From Archangiaceae bacterium (GTDB lineage: Bacteria; Myxococcota; Myxococcia; Myxococcales; Myxococcaceae), in assembly GCA_023248915.1 (NCBI GenBank), contig JAHFDQ010000107.1:1-13177 (forward strand): DNA of 13,177 nucleotides, read 5' to 3'. A model generated the notes under the pieces. That model was not told where the DNA came from. It worked only from the letters and a program-made list of their open reading frames with translations, and ran no database searches. This document shows positions 1 through 6,864 of the stretch, in pieces (positions within the stretch are counted from its first letter, which is position 1; each line of letters begins with the position of its first letter). Made by a program: the position numbers and the translations under genes.

Positions 1-3
1 CAA

Positions 4-41
4 GGCTCGGTACCGGAGCCACGTTGCTCCTGTGGCGTTTT
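4..41 (+). other. Overlapping inverted repeats at the window start
   Basis: Three alternative short stems share bases. GGCTC/GAGCC is at 4-8/16-20, GGAGC/GCTCC at 15-19/26-30, and GCCAC/GTGGC at 18-22/32-36, the last followed by GTTTT. They could be the end of an upstream transcript's terminator, but the arms are only 5 bp. The rest of 1-188 holds no recognisable gene. Confidence 0.25.
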
Positions 42-188
42 CCCAGGCGGGACTGAAGGGGCGCCTCACGGCGGCCTCGCACCCGCTGGTCGGTGACAGC
101 TTCACTTCGCACATGCGGCGGCAGTTCTACCACGCCGTTCGAATCGAGCCACCGCGCCCGGGTGACTCTGGTAGAAGCCGGGGTTCCA

Positions 189-803
189 GTGGCCAAGAAG
201 AAGTTCATCGCGATCGCCGGCAACATCGGCGCCGGGAAGACCGAACTGACCACCTTCCTGTGCAAGCGGTACGGGCTGACGCCCTTCTTCGAACCCAACG
301 ACCAGAACCCCTACCTGGAAGACTTCTACCGGGACATGAAGATCTGGGCCTTCCGCTCGCAGATCTTCTTCCTCACCCACAAGTTCCGCCTGCACCGGAA
401 GCTCGAACAGGTGCCCGGCACGGCGCTGCAGGACCGTACCATCTACGAAGACGCCGAGATCTTCGCGAAGAACCTGCACCGCCAGCGCTTCATCGACAAG
501 CGCGACTTCGGCACCTACTGGGAACTGTACCAGTCGGTGAGCGCGGCCCTGCAGCCGCCCGACCTGATGATCTACCTGCAGTGCCCGGTGCGGACGCTGA
601 AGCAGCGCATCCGCCTGCGCGGCCGGGTGATGGAACGCGAGCTGCCGACTTCGTACCTGTCGCGGCTGTCCGCGCTCTACGAGGAATGGTTCAATGGGTA
701 CAAGCTGTCGCCGGTGCTGGTGCTTCCGACCGACAAGCTCGATTATCTGACCGACCTCGTAGACCGAGTGGACCTCTTCCGCCAGATAGAGCGCCATCTG
801 TGA
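189..803 (+). CDS. Deoxynucleoside kinase (dNK family)
   Basis: This 204-residue protein likely phosphorylates deoxynucleosides to 5'-monophosphates in the cytoplasmic salvage pathway. Residues 11-18 form a P-loop (GNIGAGKT) right after a beta strand. A DRTIYEDAEIFAKNL segment matches the DRS/ERS-type catalytic region of the family. An RxRxRGRVMERELPTSYL segment followed by LYEEWF matches the arginine-rich LID and the helix after it. The length fits bacterial dNKs of about 200-220 residues. I chose the GTG at 189 because the family usually starts a few residues before the first strand; a GTG at 93 would add 32 residues that look unlike this family. No strong Shine-Dalgarno is seen, so the start is moderately sure. 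The stop overlaps the next gene's start by 4 nt. The base specificity (dA, dG, dC or dT) cannot be told from the sequence. Confidence 0.9.
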   Translation: MAKKKFIAIAGNIGAGKTELTTFLCKRYGLTPFFEPNDQNPYLEDFYRDMKIWAFRSQIFFLTHKFRLHRKLEQVPGTALQDRTIYEDAEIFAKNLHRQRFIDKRDFGTYWELYQSVSAALQPPDLMIYLQCPVRTLKQRIRLRGRVMERELPTSYLSRLSALYEEWFNGYKLSPVLVLPTDKLDYLTDLVDRVDLFRQIERHL

Positions 804-1972
804 AGGAGGTCTACATCCTCGCGGCGGGCGACCCGCGCCCGGTCGACCTCGAGGTGATGCGCGAGGCCTTCGAGTCGGAAGAGGTGGCCTTCGTCGTGGG
901 CGAGGACGGGTGCCTGTTCTCGGTTCGGGCCGACGAGACCCGCATCGACGTGAGGTTCGAGACGCGCGACGCCGGGCTGGGCTGGACGCCCGACCTGTTG
1001 ACCGGCAGCGAGGCCTGCCACGCGGCCCTGAAGAAGGCGCGGGGCTTCTACCGGGTGTCGTTCGAGCCCGGGGTGCCGCAGGCGTCGGTGGCTGTGTTCG
1101 AGGCGCTCTGGTGCGTTCGGTCGATCATGGAGCACGTCGAGGCCGTGCTGGTCGACGTCACCGCCTACAAGGTGCACGACTCCGACGACGTCACCGAGAT
1201 CACCGAGCTGGACTTCGACATTCGCGACCACATCAACCTGCACGCGGTCGAGGCCGCCGAGACCGACACCCCCTTGTGGGTGCACTCGCACGGAATGGAG
1301 AAGTTCGGCACGCGCGACGTCGAGGTCTTCCACCTGGGCGAAGCCGACCTGATGCCGGCGGAAACCTTTCTCCACGAGCTGTGCACCGACCTGGCCTTCG
1401 GGCAGGGGCCGGCCGAGCGCGCCCAAGTCGAGACCAGCGCCGGGGCGACCTTTACGCTGCTGCCGTCCGAAGAGGGCCGGCTGAACCTGTTCGGCATCTC
1501 GTCCGACACCTTCGACGGGCACGAGGGGCGCTTCTGGACCATCGTCTCGGGCGACGGCCGCCACAGCGTCGCCGAGCTCTTGCGCCCTTACCGGGACCGG
1601 TTTCACAAGGAATCGGCCGAGGAATCCGAGGCCCTGGGGAAACTGACCCAAGAGCTGATGCCGGCGTTCAAGGCCCGCTTCCAGCGCAAGGGGCTGATGG
1701 AACCCCTGACCTTCCTGGTGCGGGCTCCATTCGAGTCGCACCCGGGAAAAGAGATGGTCGAAGAGAAGCTGTGGGTCGAGGTGCTGACCTGGGACGGCGA
1801 GGCGATCGTCGGCAAGCTGGTCGACGGCGGGCAGCAGACGACCGAGTGGCGCAAGGGGGCCGAGGTCGAGATCGAGCAAGAGATGGTCAACGCCCTCGCG
1901 GTGGGCCGGGAAGGCCGGTCGCTCGACCCCGAAGAGCTCCGCCAGCTCTTGCTCGCCGAACGGCCGATGTAG
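800..1972 (+). CDS. DUF4026/DUF2314-type protein of unknown function
   Basis: This 390-residue soluble protein has no signal peptide or membrane segment. Its central part carries TPLWVHSHGMEKFGTRDVEVF (the last residues vary), which resembles the conserved His-containing stretch of DUF4026 proteins. The C-terminal part, about residues 305-370, has EKLWVEVLTWDGEAIVGKL followed by a KGAEVEIEQEMV segment. That is the pattern of DUF2314: an aromatic-rich strand pair followed by a polar 'kkGd.v.v' turn. The function of both families is unknown to me. The GTG start at 800 overlaps the kinase stop (GTGA), which suggests translational coupling. The same reading frame stays open upstream to position 32, but that part only shadows the kinase. 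Domain naming is from memory of family patterns and should be treated as probable. Confidence 0.75.
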   Translation: MKEVYILAAGDPRPVDLEVMREAFESEEVAFVVGEDGCLFSVRADETRIDVRFETRDAGLGWTPDLLTGSEACHAALKKARGFYRVSFEPGVPQASVAVFEALWCVRSIMEHVEAVLVDVTAYKVHDSDDVTEITELDFDIRDHINLHAVEAAETDTPLWVHSHGMEKFGTRDVEVFHLGEADLMPAETFLHELCTDLAFGQGPAERAQVETSAGATFTLLPSEEGRLNLFGISSDTFDGHEGRFWTIVSGDGRHSVAELLRPYRDRFHKESAEESEALGKLTQELMPAFKARFQRKGLMEPLTFLVRAPFESHPGKEMVEEKLWVEVLTWDGEAIVGKLVDGGQQTTEWRKGAEVEIEQEMVNALAVGREGRSLDPEELRQLLLAERPM

Positions 1973-2013
1973 CGCTGGACCACCCGGCGGCGCGCTGTAA
2001 TGCTGCCGGCCCG

Positions 2014-3717
2014 GTGCCTGCTCTGCTCTTGCTCACCGGTCCGTCGGCCGGGCTTCGACGCGAAATCCTCGGCGAGGTGACGCTCGGGCGGTCGCCGTCC
2101 TGCGAGATTCCGCTCGAGGACAGCAAGGTTTCCCGCCGCCACGCCAAGGTGGTGTTCACCGACGGCCAGGCGCGCATCACCGACCTGGGGTCGCGCAACG
2201 GCACCATCGTCAACGGCGAGCGCATCGAAGGCGAGGCGATTCTGCTGCCGGGCGACCGGGTGCAGGTGGGCGACTCGACGGTGCTGTACCAGCCTCCGGC
2301 GAAGGCGTCGCTGGCCGACCGCGAGGCCGGCGAGGCCCACAGCGTGCCGGTCGAGGAAATGCTGCCGGCCCTGGGCCCCGAGGCGGCGATGTACGGCGCG
2401 GGCGTGGCGCTGTTGTCCGCCACCAGCGAGGCGATGGTGCTGCGCCGCGCGGCGGAAGAGCTGGGCCGCTGCGTCAACGCCGAGGTGTCGGCGGCGCTGC
2501 TCGGCGGCGCCGAGGGGCTGCTCACCGCGGTGGTGCTCGGCGCCGACGCTGTCGAGGTGCCCCGAAACCTGATGAAGGCGGCGCTCGAGCGCAAGGAAAC
2601 GGCCCGGGCGGGCGGCCTGTTGTGCGCGCCCCTGGCGGCGTCGGGGGGGCTGCCCTTCGGGGTGCTCTACGCCGAACGGCCCGAGGCCTTCGGGGAAGAG
2701 CACCAGAAGATCGCCGGGTCGCTGGGGCGGCTCGCCGGCGAGGCCTTCGCCTCGGTGCGCGCCCGGGCCGAGCCCGAGGCGGCGCAGGTGGCGCTGGTGG
2801 GCAGCTCGCGGCCCTTCCGGAAGGCGCTCGAGCAGGCGCGGCGCGCGGCGGCGGGGGCCGACCCGGTGGTGCTGTACGGAGAGCGCGGGTCGGGCAAGGC
2901 GCTGATGGCGCGCTACATCCACACCCGGTCGGCGCGGGCGCTGGGGCCGCTGGTAGTGGTCGACTGCCAGGCCAGCCCGGTGACGGCCGAGGAAGAGCTC
3001 TTCGGGCGGTCGAGCGCGCCGGGCGTGCCGCCCTTGGCGTCGGCGCTGCTTCGGGCAGACGCCGGCACGCTGGTGCTGAAGCAGGTCGAAGCCCTGCCGC
3101 GCGGCGTCGGGGCGAGGCTGGCGCGGCTGATCGCGCGGCGGCTGGCGCCGTCCCGACGGGGCGGGGAAGAACCGGTGGACGTGCGGCTCATCTGCACCAC
3201 CGTGGCGCCGCCGGCGCTGCTCGCGGCCAAGGGCGACCTCGACGAAGAGCTGGCCCGGGTGGGGACGGGCGTGGAGATCGAGCTGCCGCCGCTCTGTGAA
3301 CGGCGCGCCGACGTGCCAGCCCTGTTCGAGGCCTTCGCCGCCCGCGTCGCCCGGCCGCAGCGCCGCGAAGCGCCGACCCTGTCGCCCGAGGCGCGGCGGC
3401 TGTTGGTGGACTACGCCTGGCCGGGCAATGTGCAGGAGCTCAGGCTGGTGGCCGAGCGGCTGGCGCTGCTCTACGCCGGCCTCGAGGTCTCGGCGCTGCA
3501 GCTTCCGCCCGAGGTGCACGAGGGGGCGGCCACTCCCAAGGCGCAGACGCTGGCCACCCGCGTCGCCCGGCTCGAGCGCGACGCCATCGCCGAGGCCTTG
3601 CGCGAGGCCGGCGGAAAGAAGATCAAGGCGGCCGCCCTGCTTGGCATCAGCCGGCCCACGCTCGACAAGAAGATCGACGACTACCAGCTGGCGGTGGAGA
3701 AGGTGAAGAAGCCGTGA
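2014..3717 (+). CDS. FHA-GAF-AAA+-Fis regulator with degenerate sigma-54 activator core
   Basis: This 567-residue cytoplasmic regulator has an N-terminal FHA phosphothreonine-binding domain at residues 1-95, with GRS at 25-27, SRRH at 40-43 and SRNGT at 60-64. A GAF-like region spans about 105-250. An AAA+ core of the enhancer-binding-protein class spans about 265-485, and a Fis-type helix-turn-helix lies at about 520-560 (KAAALLGISRPTLDKK). Walker A is present (GERGSGK, 289-295). The GAFTGA loop that contacts sigma-54 is missing after ELFG (328-331), and the Walker B acidic pair is replaced by K356-Q357. The first arginine-finger region is also altered (LDEEL in place of FRxDL). The LPPLCERRADVP motif and the WPGNVQELR motif remain. 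By family it should bind DNA and respond to a Ser/Thr kinase signal, but activation through sigma-54 looks unlikely. The GTG start at 2014 fits the usual FHA N-terminus. The stop overlaps psuG. Confidence 0.9.
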   Translation: MPALLLLTGPSAGLRREILGEVTLGRSPSCEIPLEDSKVSRRHAKVVFTDGQARITDLGSRNGTIVNGERIEGEAILLPGDRVQVGDSTVLYQPPAKASLADREAGEAHSVPVEEMLPALGPEAAMYGAGVALLSATSEAMVLRRAAEELGRCVNAEVSAALLGGAEGLLTAVVLGADAVEVPRNLMKAALERKETARAGGLLCAPLAASGGLPFGVLYAERPEAFGEEHQKIAGSLGRLAGEAFASVRARAEPEAAQVALVGSSRPFRKALEQARRAAAGADPVVLYGERGSGKALMARYIHTRSARALGPLVVVDCQASPVTAEEELFGRSSAPGVPPLASALLRADAGTLVLKQVEALPRGVGARLARLIARRLAPSRRGGEEPVDVRLICTTVAPPALLAAKGDLDEELARVGTGVEIELPPLCERRADVPALFEAFAARVARPQRREAPTLSPEARRLLVDYAWPGNVQELRLVAERLALLYAGLEVSALQLPPEVHEGAATPKAQTLATRVARLERDAIAEALREAGGKKIKAAALLGISRPTLDKKIDDYQLAVEKVKKP

Positions 3718-4694
3718 CGCGGTTCGAGGTCGCCCGCGAGGTGGCCCGGGCGCTCGAACGGCGGCGGCCGGTGGTTGCGCTCGAGACCTCGGTAGTGGCC
3801 CAGGGGCTGCCCTGGCCGCACAACCTGACCTCGGCGCTCGAGTGCGCGGACGCGATCCGTTCGGCGGGCGCGGTGCCGGCGGCGGTGGGGGTCATCGACG
3901 GCGCTGTCCACGTCGGGCTCGACGAGCGGCTGTTGCTGCGCCTCGCGAGAGAGCCGTCGGCCTCCGAGGGCCGCGCGGACCACCGGCTCATGAAGCTGGG
4001 GTCGAGCGATCTCGCTCCGGCGCTGGCGGCAGGGCGGACCGGGGGCACCACCGTGAGCGCGACCTCTGAGCTCGCCGCGCGGCTCGGCGTGCGCGTGTTC
4101 GCGACGGGTGGCATCGGCGGAGTGCACCGCGGCTTCGCCGAGCACCTCGACGTCTCACAAGACCTGGGCGCCATCGCCCGCTTCCCGGTCGCGGTGGTGT
4201 GCGCGGGCGCGAAGTCGGTGCTCGACTTGCCGGCGACGCTCGAGCTACTCGAGGCGCTGGCGGTGCCCGTCGTCGGGGTCGGCACGTCCGAGCTGCCGGG
4301 CTTCTTCACGCGGGACACCGGGTGCCGGCTCGAGCATCGGGTCGAGACCGCGCGCGAGGCGGCCCAGGTCGCGCGGACTCGCTTCGACGGCCTTACGCAG
4401 GGGGGCCTGGTGCTGGCGGTGCCTCCCCCGGCGGAGACGTCGATCGATCCTCTCGAGGTCGAGTGCCACTTGAGGGCGGCGCTGCGCGCGGCGGCCCGGC
4501 GCGGGGTGCGCGGAAAGGCCACGACGCCGTTTCTATTGGCCGAGCTCTCGCGGCGCACCCGGGGGCGGACGCTCGCTTCGAACCTGGCCCTCTTGAAGAA
4601 CAACGCCCGCTTCGCCGCCCAGGTAGCGGTCGAGTACGCGCGCCTGGGGCCGGCGCGACGCTCGAAGACCGGTCGAGCGCGGAGCGCGGTTTGA
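3714..4694 (+). CDS. psuG: Pseudouridine-5'-phosphate glycosidase
   Basis: This 326-residue enzyme reversibly cleaves the C-C glycosidic bond of pseudouridine 5'-phosphate to uracil and ribose 5-phosphate, in the cytoplasm. Family motifs are all present. They are ALETSVVAQGLPWPHN with the catalytic Glu24, K94 in MKLGSSDL, GGTTVSAT, ATGGIGGVHRG, the metal-site Asp150 in DVSQDLG, the Schiff-base-forming K167 in CAGAKSVLD, and the C-terminal ASNLALLKNNARFAAQVA. The length is normal for PsuG (about 300-330). The GTG start overlaps the regulator's TGA (GTGA), and AAGGTGAAGAAG just upstream can serve as ribosome binding site. The usual partner, the PfkB-type pseudouridine kinase PsuK, is not in the window. 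The protein could be fed by a kinase elsewhere, or act on 5'-phosphates from RNA turnover. Identity is very sure; in vivo direction is not. Confidence 0.96.
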   Translation: MTRFEVAREVARALERRRPVVALETSVVAQGLPWPHNLTSALECADAIRSAGAVPAAVGVIDGAVHVGLDERLLLRLAREPSASEGRADHRLMKLGSSDLAPALAAGRTGGTTVSATSELAARLGVRVFATGGIGGVHRGFAEHLDVSQDLGAIARFPVAVVCAGAKSVLDLPATLELLEALAVPVVGVGTSELPGFFTRDTGCRLEHRVETAREAAQVARTRFDGLTQGGLVLAVPPPAETSIDPLEVECHLRAALRAAARRGVRGKATTPFLLAELSRRTRGRTLASNLALLKNNARFAAQVAVEYARLGPARRSKTGRARSAV

Positions 4695-4718
4695 CAGATC
4701 CATTCGGCCCGGAATAAA
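4691..4718 (+). promoter_or_regulatory. Candidate sigma-70-like promoter at the psuG 3' end
   Basis: A perfect TTGACA (4691-4696) overlaps the psuG stop codon. AATAAA (4713-4718, 4 of 6 matches to TATAAT) follows at 16-bp spacing. It would give a leader of about 180 nt for the small Cys-rich gene. The start point would fall within the candidate terminator hairpin, so the two calls compete. Confidence 0.3.
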
Positions 4719-4734
4719 CCGCCGCGGTGGTTTT
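4716..4734 (+). terminator. Candidate weak intrinsic terminator after psuG
   Basis: AAACCGC and GTGGTTT pair (one G-U) around a four-base loop, 21 nt after the psuG stop, and the sequence runs on into one more T. A second, alternative stem GGTTT-TG-AAACC (4729-4740) shares the right arm. The T run is only four bases, so termination strength is doubtful. Confidence 0.3.
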
Positions 4735-4890
4735 GAAACCGACGTCAGATTTGTTCTTCCGGGTTGACCCATTGCGTCACGAGGGGTCGGGAGGCTAGCT
4801 TTCGCCGCCGAAGTCACGGCGGAGCTGTTTGCAGCACCGAACAGGCAGAGGGGAGAAGCAAGGGAGCGCGGGGGGGGTAGCAAACCGATT

Positions 4891-4896
4891 GGGAGG
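4891..4896 (+). promoter_or_regulatory. Ribosome binding site of the five-cysteine protein
   Basis: GGGAGG lies 7 nt before the ATG at 4904. This decides the start in favour of 4904 over an in-frame codon at 4829 that would add 25 low-complexity residues. Confidence 0.7.
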
Positions 4897-4903
4897 CCCT
4901 GCA

Positions 4904-5137
4904 ATGAAGCCGTTTCCGACGGATCTTTCTCAGACCATCAACCCGGAGGCCGGCCCGAAGCGCGCCGGCGTGGAAACTCACCGAAATCTCAACTGCAACC
5001 ACTACGACAACTGCCTCGATGAGGCGGTGCGTCGCGGCTGGCAGAGCTTCACCTGCGTGAAGTGCCCGCTGTGCGCCATGGCCACCGCGCCCCAGATGGG
5101 CATCGAGGCCTACGCGACGCAGCGCAGGGCCATCTAG
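4904..5137 (+). CDS. Small five-cysteine (zinc-ribbon-like) protein
   Basis: This is a 77-residue protein with a disordered N-terminus and then a compact cysteine module. Cys31 and Cys37 sit in NCNHYDNCLDEAVRRGW, and Cys51, Cys54 and Cys57 in FTCVKCPLC, giving C-x5-C-x13-C-x2-C-x2-C. The 'C..YD.CLD.A....W..F.C..C' pattern resembles a family of small bacterial proteins that look like zinc-binding ribbons; no function is known to me. There is no signal peptide, so it is probably cytoplasmic. It has its own good ribosome binding site and a 209-nt upstream spacer, so it may be transcribed separately from psuG. Its TAG stop overlaps the TAG stop of the convergent response regulator gene. Metal binding (Zn or Fe) is inference from the cysteines. 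Confidence 0.8.
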   Translation: MKPFPTDLSQTINPEAGPKRAGVETHRNLNCNHYDNCLDEAVRRGWQSFTCVKCPLCAMATAPQMGIEAYATQRRAI

Positions 5138-6864
5138 CTTCGAGCGTTCAGGCTCACCACCCCGCGGCGGAGGAGGTCGCGCATGGTTTCCTCCACGTCG
5201 AGGGGTGAGGCGTTCGAGCGGGCGATGACTTCGCGGGGAGAGAGCTTCTCCTCGCAGATGAGCCGCGCCGCCTCGAGCCGGGCCTTCGGGCCGACCTGGG
5301 CGTAGACCGCGTACAGGTCGCGGTTGACGGCGATCTCGCCGGCGCTCACCAGCGACGCCTCGCGGACGCGGCGCTCGTTGTCGTTCATCGTCTTCGCGGC
5401 ACGGGAGATCTGCGCCTCGCCGTCGAGCGTGAGCGTCACCGGCGCCGGGAAGATGCCCGGGGCGAGGGTGCCCTCGGCCGCCTTCGAGGCGATGAAGGCG
5501 TTGAAGGCGCGCTCTCCGTCGGCCGAATGTTTGCCCGACAGCGCGTAGGCGTGAACCGGGGTGCCGTCCTGGAAGAAGAGCTGGTAGGTCGCCCAGCCGT
5601 CGCGCAAGTCCATTCTCCCCGTAAAGCGCTGCCGGCCGAGCTGGCGCACCAGCCACTGCGAACCGACGCTGGCGGTCGAGATCGCTACCGCCGCGCCCGT
5701 CGCCAGCTCGCGCGCGAGCTTCTCGCGGGGCGCCAACAGCTCGCGCACCGCCGACACCAGGGCTTCCAGGCGCGTGCCCTTCGACAGGTAGGCCTGGGCC
5801 CCGGCGTTCAAGGCCCGCAGCGAGTCGCGGTAGTCGTCGTGGCACGACAGGAAGGCCACCGGCAGCTCGCGGGTGCGGTAGTCGTCGCGCAGCATGCGCA
5901 GCATGCCCCAGCCGTCCATGCGGGGCATGTTGAGGTCGGCGATCACCACGTCGACGGGGTCGGCGATCGCGGCCTCGTACCCTTCGAGCCCGTCGTGGGC
6001 CGCCCGGACGGTGAAGCCTCGCTTCTCGAACAGCAGGGTGAACATCGCGCACAGCGATGAGTCGTCGTCGACCAGCAGCAGCCGCGCGGGTTCGGGCCTC
6101 TCGGGCTCGACCGCGGGTTCCGCCTCGTCCTCGAATTCGACCTCGAACGCGCCCAAGGGCTCTTCGCCTTCCTGGACGATCTCCTCTTCTTCCTCTTCCC
6201 CGCCGCCGGCTTCGCCGACCTCGATCACCACCCCGGTGCCCTCGCCGCCGGCGCCGCCGACCTCGGTGAACGTCCAGCTCGCGCGCGGCTGGGCCACCAT
6301 CGCGACCAGGGCCTCGACCCCTTCGGCGCCGAGCATGCTGGCCGACTCGAGCGTGCCGCCCACGAAGGCCGCTCGGCTCTCGAGGGCGGTCCGCGCGTTG
6401 AGCGTCACCACGCCCGAGCGGCGGGTGCGGCGCAGGTGTTCGATGAGCGAGGTCAACTGTTCGCTGGTGCCGGTGCCCACTACGGTGCCGGTGCGAGTGG
6501 GCAGGTCGGTCAAGAGGTTGCGCACCCGCGAGACGTGCTCGGTCGCCGAGAACGGCTTTCCGATCAGGTCGACGATTCCGCTGCGCAGGCCGGAGAGGAA
6601 GGGCGAGTCCGACAGGTCCGAACAGAGGAGGGCGATGGGCAGGTTGGCGAAGGCCGGGTCGGAACAGGCGGCGGTGAGCACGTCGGCGACCAGCAGAGAG
6701 CGCACCTCGCCGTGGACGAGCAGCAGGTTCGGCTTCAGTTGGCGCAACCCGGTCAAGGTCTTCTTCCGGTCGGCCACGAAGCGGAGGACGAAGCCCGCCC
6801 GGTTGAAGGCTTCGGCGATCGGCGCCTGGTGCCGGCGGTCTTCGTCGATGGAAAGAATCTTCAC
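5134..6864 (-). CDS. Response regulator, pseudo-REC-PATAN-REC-PATAN with helical tail (copy B)
   Basis: This 576-residue signalling protein starts with a receiver-like domain (1-118). That domain keeps D7/E8/D9 and K103, but has His51 where the phosphoacceptor Asp should be and Cys81 where the Thr/Ser switch should be. A PATAN/DUF4388-like domain follows (about 123-203), then a Glu-rich linker with six consecutive Glu (223-228). A complete receiver comes next (260-380: D266-D268 pocket, D310 phosphoacceptor in ADLNMPRMDGW, S340, K362). A second PATAN-like domain spans about 383-475, and a C-terminal helical region with SPREVIARSNASPLDVEETM looks like a winged-helix or helix-bundle output. The GTG start overlaps the stop of copy A (GTGA). 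No kinase, sigma-54 core or GGDEF is present, so output is probably protein-protein or DNA contact. Architecture is sure; function is not. Confidence 0.88.
   Translation of the reverse strand: MKILSIDEDRRHQAPIAEAFNRAGFVLRFVADRKKTLTGLRQLKPNLLLVHGEVRSLLVADVLTAACSDPAFANLPIALLCSDLSDSPFLSGLRSGIVDLIGKPFSATEHVSRVRNLLTDLPTRTGTVVGTGTSEQLTSLIEHLRRTRRSGVVTLNARTALESRAAFVGGTLESASMLGAEGVEALVAMVAQPRASWTFTEVGGAGGEGTGVVIEVGEAGGGEEEEEEIVQEGEEPLGAFEVEFEDEAEPAVEPERPEPARLLLVDDDSSLCAMFTLLFEKRGFTVRAAHDGLEGYEAAIADPVDVVIADLNMPRMDGWGMLRMLRDDYRTRELPVAFLSCHDDYRDSLRALNAGAQAYLSKGTRLEALVSAVRELLAPREKLARELATGAAVAISTASVGSQWLVRQLGRQRFTGRMDLRDGWATYQLFFQDGTPVHAYALSGKHSADGERAFNAFIASKAAEGTLAPGIFPAPVTLTLDGEAQISRAAKTMNDNERRVREASLVSAGEIAVNRDLYAVYAQVGPKARLEAARLICEEKLSPREVIARSNASPLDVEETMRDLLRRGVVSLNARS

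Noticed and set aside
32..799. Upstream extension of the DUF4026 frame to position 32
   Set aside because: The added residues are Arg/Pro/Ala-rich and antiphase to a clear deoxynucleoside kinase. The GTG at 800 gives the family-like N-terminus.
910..2013. Upstream extension of the FHA regulator frame
   Set aside because: It overlaps the DUF4026 gene with Arg/Gly-rich low-complexity translation. The FHA domain starts right at the GTG at 2014.
1603..3519. 638-residue minus-strand open frame
   Set aside because: It is antisense to two well-supported genes and rich in Arg, Gln, His and Gly, typical of a GC-driven shadow frame.
4764..4801. TTGACC as a -35 for the mini-protein
   Set aside because: No -10-like hexamer lies at 15-19 bp spacing; the nearest AT-containing stretch is too far.
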